Shown here piece by piece: positions 22,648 to 32,704 of a stretch of 64,000 bases of DNA (the first letter of the stretch is position 1; every line of letters starts with the position of its first letter). Source of the stretch: an uncultured Buttiauxella sp. (GTDB lineage Bacteria > Pseudomonadota > Gammaproteobacteria > Enterobacterales > Enterobacteriaceae). The stretch is taken from contig CAMLJN010000006.1 in NCBI GenBank assembly GCA_946480445.1, positions 1 through 64,000 of the forward strand, given 5' to 3'. Made by a program: the position numbers and the translations under genes. The notes under the pieces were generated by a model. That model worked only from the letters and a program-made list of their open reading frames with translations, ran no database searches and had not been told where the DNA came from.

Positions 22648-24927
22648 TCAAAGCGGAGCGGTCTGCGCCTCAACTACCGCCAGCGCCACCATATTAACGA
22701 TACGGCGTACCGAGGCAATCGGCGTTAAGACGTGAACCGGCTTCGCCACGCCCATCAGCACCGGCCCAACCGTCACCCCTTCCGAACTGGAAACACGCAG
22801 CAGGTTATAGCTGATACGTGCCGCTTCGACGTTTGGCATGATCAGGATATTAGCCGAACCTTTAAGCGGGCTGTCAGGCATACGGTCGTTGCGGATGCTT
22901 TCCACCAGGGCTGCGTCACCGTGCATTTCCCCGTCGATTTCCAGCTCCGGCGCACGCTCGCGAACCATCTCAAGCGTCGCGCGCATTTTACAGGCGGCTT
23001 TTGAGTTGGAAGAGCCGTAGTTTGAGTGGGACAGCAGCGCAACTTTCGGTTCGATACCGAAGCGACGAACCGTTTCCGCTGCCAGCAGCGTGATTTCAGC
23101 CAGCTCTTCCGGAGACGGATCGTCATTCACATAGGTATCGGCAATAAAGGTGTTGCCGCTCGGCAGCAGCAGCGCGTTCATCGCCCCCGCCGCTTTTACG
23201 CCCTCGCGATAGCCAAACAGTTTTTCGACCACTTCGAAGTGTTCGTGATATTCACCGATGGTGCCGCAAATCATCGCGTCCGCTTCACCACGATGCACCA
23301 TAATGGCACCGATGACCGTGGTATTGCTGATCACCGCACGCTGCGCCTGCTCCTGGGTAATACCGCGACGTTTCATAATGTTGTAGTACTCATTCCAGTA
23401 CTCTTTGAAACGCGGATCTGACTCGTTGTTGACGATCTCAAAATCTTTACCGGCACGCATTTGCAGACCCAGTTTCTTCAGGCGCATCTCAATAACGGCG
23501 GGACGGCCAATCAGAATAGGTTTCGCCAGGCCCAGGGTGATCAGCTCCTGGGTTGCATGGAGCACACGCGCCTCTTCCCCTTCCGCCAGCACAACGCGCT
23601 TAGGATCTTTGCGCGCCTGGGAGAAAATAGGCTTCATAAACAGGTTAGTTTTGTAGACGAACTCGGCGAGCTTCTCTTTGTAGGCTTCAAAATCCTGAAT
23701 CGGCCGTGTCGCCACGCCGGTATCCATCGCGGCTTTCGCCACCGCAGGCGCGATCTGGACGATCAGGCGCGGGTCGAACGGTTTAGGGATCAGGTAATCA
23801 GGACCAAAGGTCAGCTCTTCTTCACCGTAGGCGGAGGCGACCACGTCACTTTGCTCGGCGTGAGCCAGCTCGGCGATGGCGTGCACGGCGGCAAGTTTCA
23901 TCTCTTCGTTAATCGCCGTGGCGCCTACGTCCAGCGCACCACGGAAGATGAACGGGAAGCACAGCACGTTGTTAACCTGATTTGGGAAGTCAGAACGACC
24001 GGTACAGATAATCGCGTCCGGACGTACTTCTTTGGCCAGCGGCGGCAGAATTTCCGGCTCCGGGTTAGCCAGCGCCAGAATCAGCGGCGCACGGGCCATC
24101 TTCTTGACCATCTCCTGGCTCATCGCTTTCGGGCCAGAACAACCAAGGAAAATATCTGCCCCTTCAATGACTTCATCCAACGTGCGTTTGCCGTTATCTT
24201 CCACCGCATAGGCCGCTTTGGTTTCCGCCATGTTTTCTTCACGGCCTTTGTAGATAACCCCTTTGGAATCGCAAACCACGATGTTGCGCTTCTGAATACC
24301 CAACTGCACCAGCAAATTCATACAGGCAATAGCGGAAGCGCCCGCCCCGGAAACGACCAGGCGCACGTCAGAGATATTTTTCTCCACCACGCGCAGGCCG
24401 TTAAGAACGGCGGCGGTGCAGATGATGGCGGTGCCGTGCTGATCGTCATGGAACACGGGAATGTTCATGCGTTCACGCAGCTTTTTCTCAATGTAGAAGC
24501 ACTCTGGCGCTTTAATATCTTCCAGGTTGATCCCGCCAAAGGTAGGCTCCAGGGCGGCGATCACGTCGATAAGCTTATCCGGGTCCATCTCATCGACTTC
24601 AATATCGAAGACGTCGATACCGGCAAATTTTTTAAACAGAACGCCTTTACCTTCCATCACCGGCTTACCGGCCAGCGCGCCGATATTGCCAAGTCCAAGC
24701 ACGGCGGTACCGTTAGAAACAACGCCGACCAGGTTGCCACGCGCGGTGTACTTATAGGCCGCCAGCGGATCTTTTTCGATCTCAAGACAAGGTGCCGCAA
24801 CGCCCGGTGAGTAGGCCAGAGCCAAATCACGCTGCGTTGCCAGCGGTTTAGTTGGCGAAACCTGAATTTTTCCGGGAACAGGGAATTCATGAAAATCGAG
24901 GGCACTTTGCTTCAGTTGTTCATCCAT
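22648..24927 (-). CDS. maeB: NADP-dependent malic enzyme MaeB
   Basis: A 759-residue cytosolic enzyme that decarboxylates malate to pyruvate with NADP+. The N-terminal malic-enzyme half (about 1-420) contains [22 protein letters not shown] and [15 protein letters not shown] (nucleotide fold). The C-terminal half (about 430-759) resembles phosphotransacetylase ([27 protein letters not shown]) and is regulatory in E. coli. Length equals E. coli MaeB. It is transcribed away from talA. Confidence 0.97.
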   Translation of the reverse strand: MDEQLKQSALDFHEFPVPGKIQVSPTKPLATQRDLALAYSPGVAAPCLEIEKDPLAAYKYTARGNLVGVVSNGTAVLGLGNIGALAGKPVMEGKGVLFKKFAGIDVFDIEVDEMDPDKLIDVIAALEPTFGGINLEDIKAPECFYIEKKLRERMNIPVFHDDQHGTAIICTAAVLNGLRVVEKNISDVRLVVSGAGASAIACMNLLVQLGIQKRNIVVCDSKGVIYKGREENMAETKAAYAVEDNGKRTLDEVIEGADIFLGCSGPKAMSQEMVKKMARAPLILALANPEPEILPPLAKEVRPDAIICTGRSDFPNQVNNVLCFPFIFRGALDVGATAINEEMKLAAVHAIAELAHAEQSDVVASAYGEEELTFGPDYLIPKPFDPRLIVQIAPAVAKAAMDTGVATRPIQDFEAYKEKLAEFVYKTNLFMKPIFSQARKDPKRVVLAEGEEARVLHATQELITLGLAKPILIGRPAVIEMRLKKLGLQMRAGKDFEIVNNESDPRFKEYWNEYYNIMKRRGITQEQAQRAVISNTTVIGAIMVHRGEADAMICGTIGEYHEHFEVVEKLFGYREGVKAAGAMNALLLPSGNTFIADTYVNDDPSPEELAEITLLAAETVRRFGIEPKVALLSHSNYGSSNSKAACKMRATLEMVRERAPELEIDGEMHGDAALVESIRNDRMPDSPLKGSANILIMPNVEAARISYNLLRVSSSEGVTVGPVLMGVAKPVHVLTPIASVRRIVNMVALAVVEAQTAPL

Positions 24928-25187
24928 TGCTTCGTTCCTTTATTGCTCTTTCTCTGAGGTCGCTAAGGTCACGTAGTATCACGCCTGCGCGCCTCGTAAA
25001 CTTTGAACGCGACCATACTATCAACATCCGCGATCAATTTTGTTAGAGAATTATAGTCGCTGTGTTACCCATCATTAACAGCATCCCCCTGGCCGTCTGC
25101 TATGCTTTTTAGTTATGTATTGAGTGACTGTTCCCCGCGAGTGACATGGAGCACTCCATAAAGACATTGCATTTCAAGGAGATAGTT

Positions 25188-26138
25188 ATGAACCAGCTCG
25201 AAGGCATTAAGCAATTCACCACCATCGTCGCCGACAGCGGAGATATCGAGTCCATCCGCCACTACCAGCCGATTGATGCCACCACCAATCCCTCACTGTT
25301 ACTGAAAGCCGCAGGATTAGAACATTATCAATCACTTATTGATGACGCCCTGGCATGGGGCAGAAAACGTGGCGGCACGCAGGAAGAGCAGGTTGTGGAA
25401 GCCAGCGATAAACTGGCGGTCAATTTTGGTGCAGAAATTCTGAAAAGCATTCCCGGCCGCGTGTCGACGGAAGTCGACGCCCGCCTCTCCTTCGATAAAG
25501 AAAAAAGCATCGCCAAAGCGCGCCGTCTGGTGGCGCTGTATGCCGACCAGGGCATTGATAAATCACGCATCCTTATCAAGCTTGCTTCCACCTGGGAGGG
25601 GATCCGCGCCGCAGAGGAGCTGCAAAAAGAAGGCATCGACTGTAACCTGACGCTGCTCTTCTCCTTTGCCCAGGCGAGAGCCTGCGCCGAAGCGGGCGTG
25701 TTCCTTATTTCGCCTTTCGTGGGGCGCATCTACGACTGGTATCAGGCCCGTAAACCGATGGACCCTTATGTGGTTGAAGAGGATCCGGGCGTTAAATCCG
25801 TTCGCAATATTTACGATTACTTCAAACAGCACAACTACAGCACCGTGGTGATGGGCGCGAGCTTCCGCCGCACCGAGCAGATCCTGGCGCTGGCGGGCTG
25901 TGACCGTCTGACCATTGCCCCCAACCTTCTCCAGCAGCTACAGGAGAGCGAAGAGCCGGTTATCCGCAAACTGGTGCCGATGTCCCAGGGCTTCCGCCGC
26001 CCGCAGCCGCTAAGCGAAGCGGAGTTCCGCTGGGAGCATAGCCAGGATCCGATGGCGGTCGAAAAACTGGCAGAAGGCATCCGTTTGTTCGCCGTGGACC
26101 AACGCAAACTGGAAGATTTACTCGCCGCCAAACTTTAA
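25188..26138 (+). CDS. talA: Transaldolase A
   Basis: A 316-residue transaldolase of the non-oxidative pentose phosphate pathway, transferring dihydroxyacetone units between sugar phosphates. The N-terminal signature is [17 protein letters not shown]. The Schiff-base lysine is in [14 protein letters not shown] chose the ATG preceded by AAGGAG six bases upstream, giving the same length as E. coli TalA; an upstream in-frame ATG would add 14 unsupported residues. It is followed after 19 bases by tktB, forming a two-gene operon. Confidence 0.96.
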   Translation: MNQLEGIKQFTTIVADSGDIESIRHYQPIDATTNPSLLLKAAGLEHYQSLIDDALAWGRKRGGTQEEQVVEASDKLAVNFGAEILKSIPGRVSTEVDARLSFDKEKSIAKARRLVALYADQGIDKSRILIKLASTWEGIRAAEELQKEGIDCNLTLLFSFAQARACAEAGVFLISPFVGRIYDWYQARKPMDPYVVEEDPGVKSVRNIYDYFKQHNYSTVVMGASFRRTEQILALAGCDRLTIAPNLLQQLQESEEPVIRKLVPMSQGFRRPQPLSEAEFRWEHSQDPMAVEKLAEGIRLFAVDQRKLEDLLAAKL

Positions 26139-26157
26139 CAACACCCTGGAGTGAAAC

Positions 26158-28155
26158 ATGTCATCTCGTAAAGAGCTTGCCAACGCCATTCGTGCCCTGA
26201 GCATGGACGCGGTACAAAAAGCGAATTCTGGCCACCCCGGCGCGCCAATGGGCATGGCAGATATCGCCGAAGTGTTATGGAACGACTTTCTCAAGCATAA
26301 CCCTACCGACCCCGCCTGGGCCGATCGCGATCGCTTTATTCTCTCCAACGGGCACGCCTCAATGCTGCTGTACAGCCTGCTGCACCTGAGCGGCTACGAC
26401 CTGCCGATGGAAGAGCTGAAGCACTTCCGTCAGCTGCATTCCAAAACGCCAGGGCACCCCGAGCTTGGCTATACGCCAGGCGTGGAAACCACCACCGGGC
26501 CGCTTGGCCAGGGGCTGGCTAATGCGGTCGGCCTGGCGATTGCCGAAAGGACGCTGGGGGCACAGTTCAACCGTCCCAGCCATGAGATTGTCGATCACTA
26601 CACCTACGTTTTTATGGGTGATGGCTGCCTGATGGAAGGCATCTCCCACGAAGTTTGCTCCCTGGCGGGCACGCTAGGCCTGGGTAAACTTATCGGTTTC
26701 TACGATCACAACGGCATTTCCATCGACGGTGAAACTGAAGGCTGGTTTACGGATGACACCGCCAAACGTTTCGAGGCCTATCACTGGCATGTCGTGCATG
26801 AGATAGACGGGCACGACCCGGAGGCGATTAAAAAGGCCATTCAGGAAGCGCAAAGCGTAAAAGACAAGCCGTCGCTTATCATCTGCCGCACGGTGATTGG
26901 CTTTGGTTCGCCGAATAAGGCAGGCAAAGAAGAAGCCCACGGCGCCGCGCTGGGTGAAGAAGAAGTGGCTCTTGCGCGCAAGCAGCTCGGCTGGAAATAC
27001 CCTGCTTTTGAGATCCCAAAAGCTATTTATCACGCCTGGGATGCCCGTGAAGATGGCGAAAAAGCACAGGCCGCATGGAAAGATAAATTCGCCGCTTACC
27101 AGAAGGCCTACCCGGATCTCGCCGCCGAATTTACTCGTCGTATGCAAGGGGAAATGCCAAAAGACTGGCAGGAAACCACGCAGAAACTGATTGAGGATTT
27201 ACAGGCCAACCCAGCGAAAATCGCCACTCGCAAAGCCTCGCAGAACACGCTTAACGCCATTGGCCCCGTGTTACCTGAACTGCTGGGCGGCTCGGCGGAT
27301 CTTGCGCCAAGTAACCTGACAATCTGGTCTGGCTCAAAATCTATTAAGGAGGATATGGCGGGCAACTATATTCACTACGGCGTGCGTGAATTTGGCATGA
27401 CAGCCATCGCCAACGGCATAGCGCATCACGGCGGATTCATCCCTTACACCGCCACCTTCCTGATGTTTGTGGAATATGCCCGTAACGCAGCGCGTATGGC
27501 GGCGCTGATGAAAGCCCGGCAGATTATGGTCTACACGCATGATTCCATTGGGTTGGGTGAAGATGGTCCGACGCACCAGGCGGTGGAACAACTTGCCAGC
27601 CTGCGCCTGACGCCAAACTTCAGCACCTGGCGTCCCTGCGATCAGGTGGAGGCAGCCGTCGCGTGGAAAGCCGCGGTGGAAAGGCATAACGGCCCAACGG
27701 CGCTGATCCTCTCCCGGCAGAATCTGGCGCAAATGGAACGCAGCCCGGAACAGTTAAAAGCAGTCAGCCGCGGCGGCTATATTCTGAAGGATAGCGAAGG
27801 CACGCCGGATATCATCCTGATCGCCACCGGTTCAGAGATGGAAATCACCGTGCAGGCGGCGGGAAAGCTGACCGCCGAAGGCCATAAAGTAAGGGTTGTT
27901 TCTCTGCCATCCACAGACGTCTTTGACGCGCAGGATGAAGCCTGGCGGGAATCTGTTCTCCCTTCAGACATTGCCGCGCGCGTAGCCGTTGAGGCCGGGA
28001 TAGCGGACTACTGGTACAAATATGTCGGTCTGAAAGGTGCCATCGTCGGCATGACCGGCTACGGCGAATCCGCTCCGGCAGACAAGCTGTTCCCGTATTT
28101 CGGCTTTACCGTTGAGAACGTGGTGAGCAAGGCTAAGAAGGTATTGGGGAAATAA
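26158..28155 (+). CDS. tktB: Transketolase TktB
   Basis: A 665-residue thiamine-diphosphate enzyme of the pentose phosphate pathway. The N-terminal half holds the ThDP motif [15 protein letters not shown] and the substrate histidine region [12 protein letters not shown]. The middle domain has [14 protein letters not shown], and [14 protein letters not shown] carries a substrate histidine. Next to talA it corresponds to the stationary-phase isozyme TktB rather than TktA. CTGGAG precedes the ATG. Confidence 0.95.
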   Translation: MSSRKELANAIRALSMDAVQKANSGHPGAPMGMADIAEVLWNDFLKHNPTDPAWADRDRFILSNGHASMLLYSLLHLSGYDLPMEELKHFRQLHSKTPGHPELGYTPGVETTTGPLGQGLANAVGLAIAERTLGAQFNRPSHEIVDHYTYVFMGDGCLMEGISHEVCSLAGTLGLGKLIGFYDHNGISIDGETEGWFTDDTAKRFEAYHWHVVHEIDGHDPEAIKKAIQEAQSVKDKPSLIICRTVIGFGSPNKAGKEEAHGAALGEEEVALARKQLGWKYPAFEIPKAIYHAWDAREDGEKAQAAWKDKFAAYQKAYPDLAAEFTRRMQGEMPKDWQETTQKLIEDLQANPAKIATRKASQNTLNAIGPVLPELLGGSADLAPSNLTIWSGSKSIKEDMAGNYIHYGVREFGMTAIANGIAHHGGFIPYTATFLMFVEYARNAARMAALMKARQIMVYTHDSIGLGEDGPTHQAVEQLASLRLTPNFSTWRPCDQVEAAVAWKAAVERHNGPTALILSRQNLAQMERSPEQLKAVSRGGYILKDSEGTPDIILIATGSEMEITVQAAGKLTAEGHKVRVVSLPSTDVFDAQDEAWRESVLPSDIAARVAVEAGIADYWYKYVGLKGAIVGMTGYGESAPADKLFPYFGFTVENVVSKAKKVLGK

Positions 28156-28160
28156 TTCTC

Positions 28161-28193
28161 CTTTCCCCCACTCCCAAAAGGGAGCGGGGGAAG
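28161..28193. terminator. CT/GA-rich hairpin between tktB and ypfG
   Basis: A long inverted repeat, CTTTCCCCCACTCCC with GGGAGCGGGGGAAG around an AAAA loop, fills the convergent tktB/ypfG gap. It is probably a bidirectional transcript end and is of the same type as the hairpins at three other convergent junctions. Confidence 0.65.
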
Positions 28194-28194
28194 A

Positions 28195-29238
28195 TCACTT
28201 CGTCACCCACAACGTTGGCCAGGCGCCGCTGCCGTGCCAGCCATCGCAGCTGGGTTCCTGCGCGTAACGCACCAGCCGGAAGCGCTGGCCGTCAAAGCGC
28301 CAGCGGCTGGCTATTCCGCAGTCTCCTATGCCCCGCCCTTTGGCAAGCGTAGTTAACTCCTTATTGACGTCGTCATAGCCGGTATTCATTAGCTCCAGAT
28401 CCGTATTCCCGCTTGCCGGGGTAAACGGCAGCCTGAGATGAATTTGCCGGGCAAAAAAGGGCTTCATGCGGGAGACGACCCAGGCGAGATCCACAACATT
28501 GTATGCGCCCGCTTCGCAGCTAAGCAGCATCAGCGCCTTATCATCACTGAGAGCAAAAACCCGCACTTCACGGCGCAGAGGGTCGAGCGAGCACTGACTG
28601 TTGTTCATGCGCCAGGTGCCGTAGTCCAGCAAATCGTTGAGTTCATCCTGAGCAAAAGGTGTTGGGGTGGGATTGGTGATCGTCACCTCTTTTAGCGCGG
28701 GTGCGGGCGGTACGCTGAGCGGCGGATCGTCCCCTTTTTTAATCCAGGCCGTTTCACTACCGACGCGTTTTTGCTGGCTATCAATAAACAGCAGCGCGGC
28801 TTTCAGTCCGGCCAGCGACAAATTCCCCTGCCCGTTTAGCAAGGTAATCGCGGTGGCATTTCCGATGGTCTCCAGCACGGCGTTCACCGTAGCGGGATCG
28901 TCTGTGACGAGATGATGCGGTGATTCCCGCCACTTCGCTTTGTCCAGGATCAGAGGTTCACCATCCACCAGGAGGCGCGGCGCAATAGGAGGAGCATCAG
29001 TTTCTGCCGTATCAAGATTGCCAAGATCGATACGCAAATTAACATCCGTATGCGCTCCGGCACTGCGACTAAGCGTCATCACCAGCCCCTGATGCAGACC
29101 GGTGTTACGTGCGGAGCAAAAATTTTGGTTGTTGCAGGTGACCTGCCAGTCGGAAAAGGATTTTTGTGCCGGAGCGGCGAAGGCAGAACTCGCCAGCAAG
29201 AAAATGAAGAGAAGAAGTGATTTCATCCGGTCATACAT
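28195..29238 (-). CDS. ypfG: DUF1176 periplasmic protein YpfG
   Basis: A protein of about 347 residues in the DUF1176 family, function unknown. A Sec signal peptide is clear (KSLLLFIFLLASSAFA before APAQ). The mature part starts KSFSDWQVTCNNQNFC, matching E. coli YpfG. The start is uncertain among a GTG at 29247, an ATG at 29238 and an ATG at 29226. AGGA lies 3 bases from the GTG, and the signal peptide works with any of them. It ends in the hairpin shared with tktB. Confidence 0.85.
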   Translation of the reverse strand: MYDRMKSLLLFIFLLASSAFAAPAQKSFSDWQVTCNNQNFCSARNTGLHQGLVMTLSRSAGAHTDVNLRIDLGNLDTAETDAPPIAPRLLVDGEPLILDKAKWRESPHHLVTDDPATVNAVLETIGNATAITLLNGQGNLSLAGLKAALLFIDSQQKRVGSETAWIKKGDDPPLSVPPAPALKEVTITNPTPTPFAQDELNDLLDYGTWRMNNSQCSLDPLRREVRVFALSDDKALMLLSCEAGAYNVVDLAWVVSRMKPFFARQIHLRLPFTPASGNTDLELMNTGYDDVNKELTTLAKGRGIGDCGIASRWRFDGQRFRLVRYAQEPSCDGWHGSGAWPTLWVTK

Positions 29239-29385
29239 TAGCGGCACATATCCTGAGAAGGCGAAGATAAAAAACGTACAGATTTTGGCGATATCTTCGG
29301 CTTCTCAGTGCGCGCACTCAATCGGATTTATCGGATAGCGCTAATTGAGAAAAGCCATCAAATAACCTTTTGAGTTATATAGGTT

Positions 29386-29961
29386 TTATTCCATTACTTT
29401 GCGTAATTGCAGCTGCTGTAACAGGATTACCGTCTTGCCGTCACGAATTTCACCCCGGGCGACCATGCCCAGCGCCTGCTTAAACGGCATCTCCAGCACG
29501 TCGATATCTTCGTCATCAATGCCCCCGCCTGCAAATTCACGTTGGGCATCAGTGTATTCCGCAAGATAGAAGTGGATCAGTTCAGTCACGCCGCCGGGCG
29601 ACATATACAGCTCGAAGAGCTTTTCGACTTCTCCCACAAGGAAGCCCGTCTCTTCCATTGCCTCTTTACGCGCGCAAACCTCCGGCTCGTCCGCATCCAG
29701 CAACCCCGCGCAGGCTTCAATCAGCAGGCCGTCCGCATTTCCGTTAACCCAGGTGGCCACGCGAAACTGGCGCGTCAGGACGACGGTTTTCTTCTCGCGG
29801 TTGTACAACAGGATGGTGGCACCGTTGCCACGATCGTACACCTCACGCTTATGACGGACGGTTTCGCCTTCATTGCGGGTCAGGTCGTAGGTGATATTGC
29901 GCAGAATAAAGTAGTTATCTGAGAGGAGCTTATCTTTGATGACTTCGATTGTTACCGACAT
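29386..29961 (-). CDS. nudK: GDP-mannose pyrophosphatase NudK
   Basis: A 191-residue Nudix hydrolase that splits GDP-mannose to GMP and mannose 1-phosphate. The Nudix box is present as [20 protein letters not shown] (about residues 85-104), with the K replacing the usual R also seen in E. coli NudK. Conserved segments include [14 protein letters not shown] and [18 protein letters not shown]. Length equals E. coli NudK (formerly yffH). The nap operon follows downstream in the same direction. Confidence 0.93.
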   Translation of the reverse strand: MSVTIEVIKDKLLSDNYFILRNITYDLTRNEGETVRHKREVYDRGNGATILLYNREKKTVVLTRQFRVATWVNGNADGLLIEACAGLLDADEPEVCARKEAMEETGFLVGEVEKLFELYMSPGGVTELIHFYLAEYTDAQREFAGGGIDDEDIDVLEMPFKQALGMVARGEIRDGKTVILLQQLQLRKVME

Positions 29962-30051
29962 AGGATCTCCGCTGCGGATGAAAGGAGCCGGTAATCATAG
30001 GCTGGAATGTGACGCTTGTCTCGCTGTGAAGCCTGGCTGAGAAAAAAAACG

Positions 30052-30090
30052 GAGGGCGGAAAAATGCTGCGCCCTCCGTTTAATGCTCAA
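30052..30090 (-). terminator. Terminator of the nap operon
   Basis: The inverted repeat AACGGAGGGCG...CGCCCTCCGTT is followed on the minus strand by a run of eight T. It lies just after the napC stop and closes the napFDAGHBC operon. Confidence 0.92.
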
Positions 30091-30095
30091 AATGC

Positions 30096-30698
30096 TCAGA
30101 ACCCGTTCTTTACATCCCGCATATCGGGCAGCTTATGCGCGATACCCTTGTGACAGTCGACGCAGGTTTGTCCGTCTTTAATCGCCTGGTCGTGCATCTT
30201 CGCCGCCACGGTTTTCTGCGCGGTAAGATCCATATAGTCAAAGTTATGGCAGTTACGGCATTCCTGGGAATTGTTATTCTTCATTCTGCGCCATTCGTTT
30301 TGCGCCATCGCCAGGCGGTGGTCGTCAAATTTCTGCGGCGTATCTATCAGGCCAAACGCTTTTGCATACAGCTCTTTGCTGGCCTGCAGCTTACGGATCA
30401 TCTTCGGCACCCACTCATGCGGAACATGGCAGTCAGGACAGGTGGCACGAACGCCGCTGCGGTTGTTGTAATGCACCGTCTCCATATATTCCTGGTAAAC
30501 GTTGGCGCGCATTTCATGACAGCTAATACAGAACTCTTCCCGGTTGGTCATTTCCATGCCGGTGTTAAAACCGCCCCAAAAAATGATCCCTCCGGCAAAA
30601 CCAATCAGCAGCAGCGTGCCCAACGCGAGGCGACTTGGGCGACGCCACCACTGCCAGATACGGCGGATGACGCCCGGTTTACGGTTTGCTTTATCCAT
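30096..30698 (-). CDS. napC: Tetraheme c-type cytochrome NapC
   Basis: A 200-residue membrane-anchored tetraheme cytochrome that passes electrons from the quinol pool to periplasmic NapB/NapA. One N-terminal helix (LALGTLLLIGFAGGIIFWG, about 22-40) anchors it. Four heme-binding CXXCH motifs are visible: CISCH, CPDCH, CRNCH and CVDCH. Length equals E. coli NapC. It is the last gene of the operon, eight bases after napB. Heme attachment needs the Ccm system, which lies outside this window. Confidence 0.97.
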   Translation of the reverse strand: MDKANRKPGVIRRIWQWWRRPSRLALGTLLLIGFAGGIIFWGGFNTGMEMTNREEFCISCHEMRANVYQEYMETVHYNNRSGVRATCPDCHVPHEWVPKMIRKLQASKELYAKAFGLIDTPQKFDDHRLAMAQNEWRRMKNNNSQECRNCHNFDYMDLTAQKTVAAKMHDQAIKDGQTCVDCHKGIAHKLPDMRDVKNGF

Positions 30699-30706
30699 GT
30701 CGGCCC

Positions 30707-31156
30707 CTATTTCCCAAAGCCTTTAGACGGCGTAAATGTATTTTCCACAATAGGCGCCGCATCGGTTTGCGGCACATGGCATTGCAGGCAGAAGTAACGA
30801 CGCGGCGCAACGTTTGAAAGCACTTTGCCGTCGCTGTCCATAAAGTGAGTTGGGCTGATGCGAGGCGCACCTGTCGCACGATAATGCTCCACACCATGAC
30901 ATTGCAGGCAGCGGTTGGTGTTAGTGCTCACCTGATAGCCGTCCACGCTGTGCGGGATCATCGGCGGCTGGTTCACGTAGTTCAGCGCCATGCGATCCTG
31001 CTGTTTAGGCATACGAACCGATCCTTCCGGCGTGCCAGAGACTTCTGGCGACCGGTTGAGATCGACCGCATTTGCCGCCCATAGCGCCCCACTCACCACC
31101 AGGGTTAATGCCGCCATCCATTGAAACAACGCCTTTGTCAGGACATGGCTTTTCAT
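30707..31156 (-). CDS. napB: Periplasmic nitrate reductase cytochrome subunit NapB
   Basis: A 149-residue diheme cytochrome c, the electron-transfer partner of NapA in the periplasm. A signal peptide ends near ALWAANA. Two CXXCH motifs are present: CLQCHGVEHY and CLQCHVP. I chose the ATG that overlaps the napH stop as ATGA, which gives the E. coli length; a longer in-frame start would run further into napH. Confidence 0.96.
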   Translation of the reverse strand: MKSHVLTKALFQWMAALTLVVSGALWAANAVDLNRSPEVSGTPEGSVRMPKQQDRMALNYVNQPPMIPHSVDGYQVSTNTNRCLQCHGVEHYRATGAPRISPTHFMDSDGKVLSNVAPRRYFCLQCHVPQTDAAPIVENTFTPSKGFGK

Positions 31157-32016
31157 GATTTTGCTCCCGAACTCCATCGTAGTGTTATTTTGAAGACATC
31201 CTCGGGGCAGATATCAATGCAGCGACCGCAGTTCAGGCAGTCGCGGCTCTTGACCCGCGCCGGGCTGTGTTTATCCAGTACCGGGCCGCGCAGAATCTGC
31301 GGCTCCGGGCAAACGTGAAAACAATCCATACAGCGAGTACAGCCTTCGCGCCCTGTGGTTTTCACCTCAAGCACGCCTTTGCAGCCCATCGCGCCATACA
31401 GCGCACCAAGCGGGCAAAGATGACCGCACCAGCCATGTTCAACGACCAGTAAATCGAAGATAAAAAGTGCAACCAGAAGCCAGACGCCCGCGCCAAAACC
31501 AAACACCAGACCACGCCCCATCAGCGAAACAGGGTTGACCCACTCCCACAGAAGCGTGCCGGTTAGCGCGCTGCCCGCAAGCACCATCCCCAGCAGCAGA
31601 TAACGCAGCCAGCGAGGTAGCGAGGCGGAGGCGTTAAAGCCCGTTTTACGACGTAGCCAGGCGGCAAGATCGGTCAGAGGATTTATCGGGCAAATCCATC
31701 CGCAAAAGATTCGTTTGCCCGCCAGCGCGTAGCCGCCCGCCACAATACCCGCCCCGCTTAAAGCAAGGACCGCAGGAAGATGGCCGCTAAACAGGCTTTG
31801 CAAAACCATAAGCGGATCGCTGAGCGGTACCCTGTCCAGCAGCAGGCTGCTGCTGTAGTTGCCGCGCAGGATCCACACGCCCAACAGCGGACCGCTGAGA
31901 AACATCCCCAGGACGATAAGCTGGAAAAAGCGACGCAGCAGTAGCCACTTATGACTACGCCACCAGCCTTTTTTGGCTACGGCATCGCGCCCGGCATCCT
32001 GCTTATAGTTTGCCAT
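31153..32016 (-). CDS. napH: Quinol dehydrogenase membrane component NapH
   Basis: A 287-residue inner-membrane iron-sulfur protein that, with NapG, feeds electrons from ubiquinol to the nitrate reductase. Four hydrophobic helices are visible. Two CXXXCP motifs ([18 protein letters not shown]) follow helices, and two 4Fe-4S ferredoxin clusters are at the C-terminus ([14 protein letters not shown] and [14 protein letters not shown]). It overlaps napG by 14 bases and napB by 4. Confidence 0.96.
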   Translation of the reverse strand: MANYKQDAGRDAVAKKGWWRSHKWLLLRRFFQLIVLGMFLSGPLLGVWILRGNYSSSLLLDRVPLSDPLMVLQSLFSGHLPAVLALSGAGIVAGGYALAGKRIFCGWICPINPLTDLAAWLRRKTGFNASASLPRWLRYLLLGMVLAGSALTGTLLWEWVNPVSLMGRGLVFGFGAGVWLLVALFIFDLLVVEHGWCGHLCPLGALYGAMGCKGVLEVKTTGREGCTRCMDCFHVCPEPQILRGPVLDKHSPARVKSRDCLNCGRCIDICPEDVFKITLRWSSGAKS

Positions 32017-32698
32017 CTTTGCCCTCCAGCCAGCCGAAGCGGTAGTGATGTCCCAGCTCTCCTCTTGCCAGCGATCGCGGCAGCACTTTTATGGCCGCCT
32101 GATCCAGCACACAGGCCTGCTCGCATTTGCCACAGCCGGTGCAGGCATCGCTGTGTACCGTGGGAAGGAAACGCGCGTGTTTACCGGTACGCATATTGCG
32201 TTCCAGCTCAAGCGTGATAGCTGTGTCGATGGCCGGGCAAACGCGGTAGCAAACATCGCAGCGCAGCCCCTGGAAATTCAGGCAGTTTTCATGGTCCAGC
32301 AGCACCGCAAGCCCCATACGCGCCTCATCAATGGACACCATGTCATCGCTGAGCGCGCCGCTCGGGCAAGCTTTAGCGCAGGGAATGTCCTCACACATTT
32401 CGCAAGGAATATCCCTGGCCACAAAGTACGGCGTGCCTGCCGATAACCCGGAAGCCAGCGTCGCCAGCTTCAGCGTGTCGTAAGGGCAGGCCTGCACACA
32501 TTGCCCGCAGCGCACACAGGCGCGGGAAAATGCCTCCTCATCCAGCGCGCCCGGCGGGCGCAGTCGCACCCCCTGAGCTTTGGCAGTCTGCTGTTGCAGC
32601 CCCAAAGCCACGGTGACGGCAGCAAGCCCACCCGCCGCTCGCGCAACATCACGCAAAAAGCGGCGGCGTGCCGGTTGAGAGTTATCGGCGCGGGACAT
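32003..32698 (-). CDS. napG: Ferredoxin-type protein NapG
   Basis: A 231-residue periplasmic iron-sulfur protein, partner of NapH in quinol oxidation. It starts with a twin-arginine-type signal ([15 protein letters not shown]). Four cysteine clusters for 4Fe-4S centres are visible: [35 protein letters not shown] with the preceding cysteine, and [12 protein letters not shown]. The gene lies six bases after napA. Confidence 0.96.
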   Translation of the reverse strand: MSRADNSQPARRRFLRDVARAAGGLAAVTVALGLQQQTAKAQGVRLRPPGALDEEAFSRACVRCGQCVQACPYDTLKLATLASGLSAGTPYFVARDIPCEMCEDIPCAKACPSGALSDDMVSIDEARMGLAVLLDHENCLNFQGLRCDVCYRVCPAIDTAITLELERNMRTGKHARFLPTVHSDACTGCGKCEQACVLDQAAIKVLPRSLARGELGHHYRFGWLEGKDGKL

Positions 32699-32704
32699 AG
32701 CGCA

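Noticed and set aside
23461-24810. Long open frame (449 codons) opposite maeB
   Set aside because: It is antisense to a strongly conserved enzyme, has no recognisable domain and is rich in His/Arg/Gln, as expected from the codon bias of the real strand.
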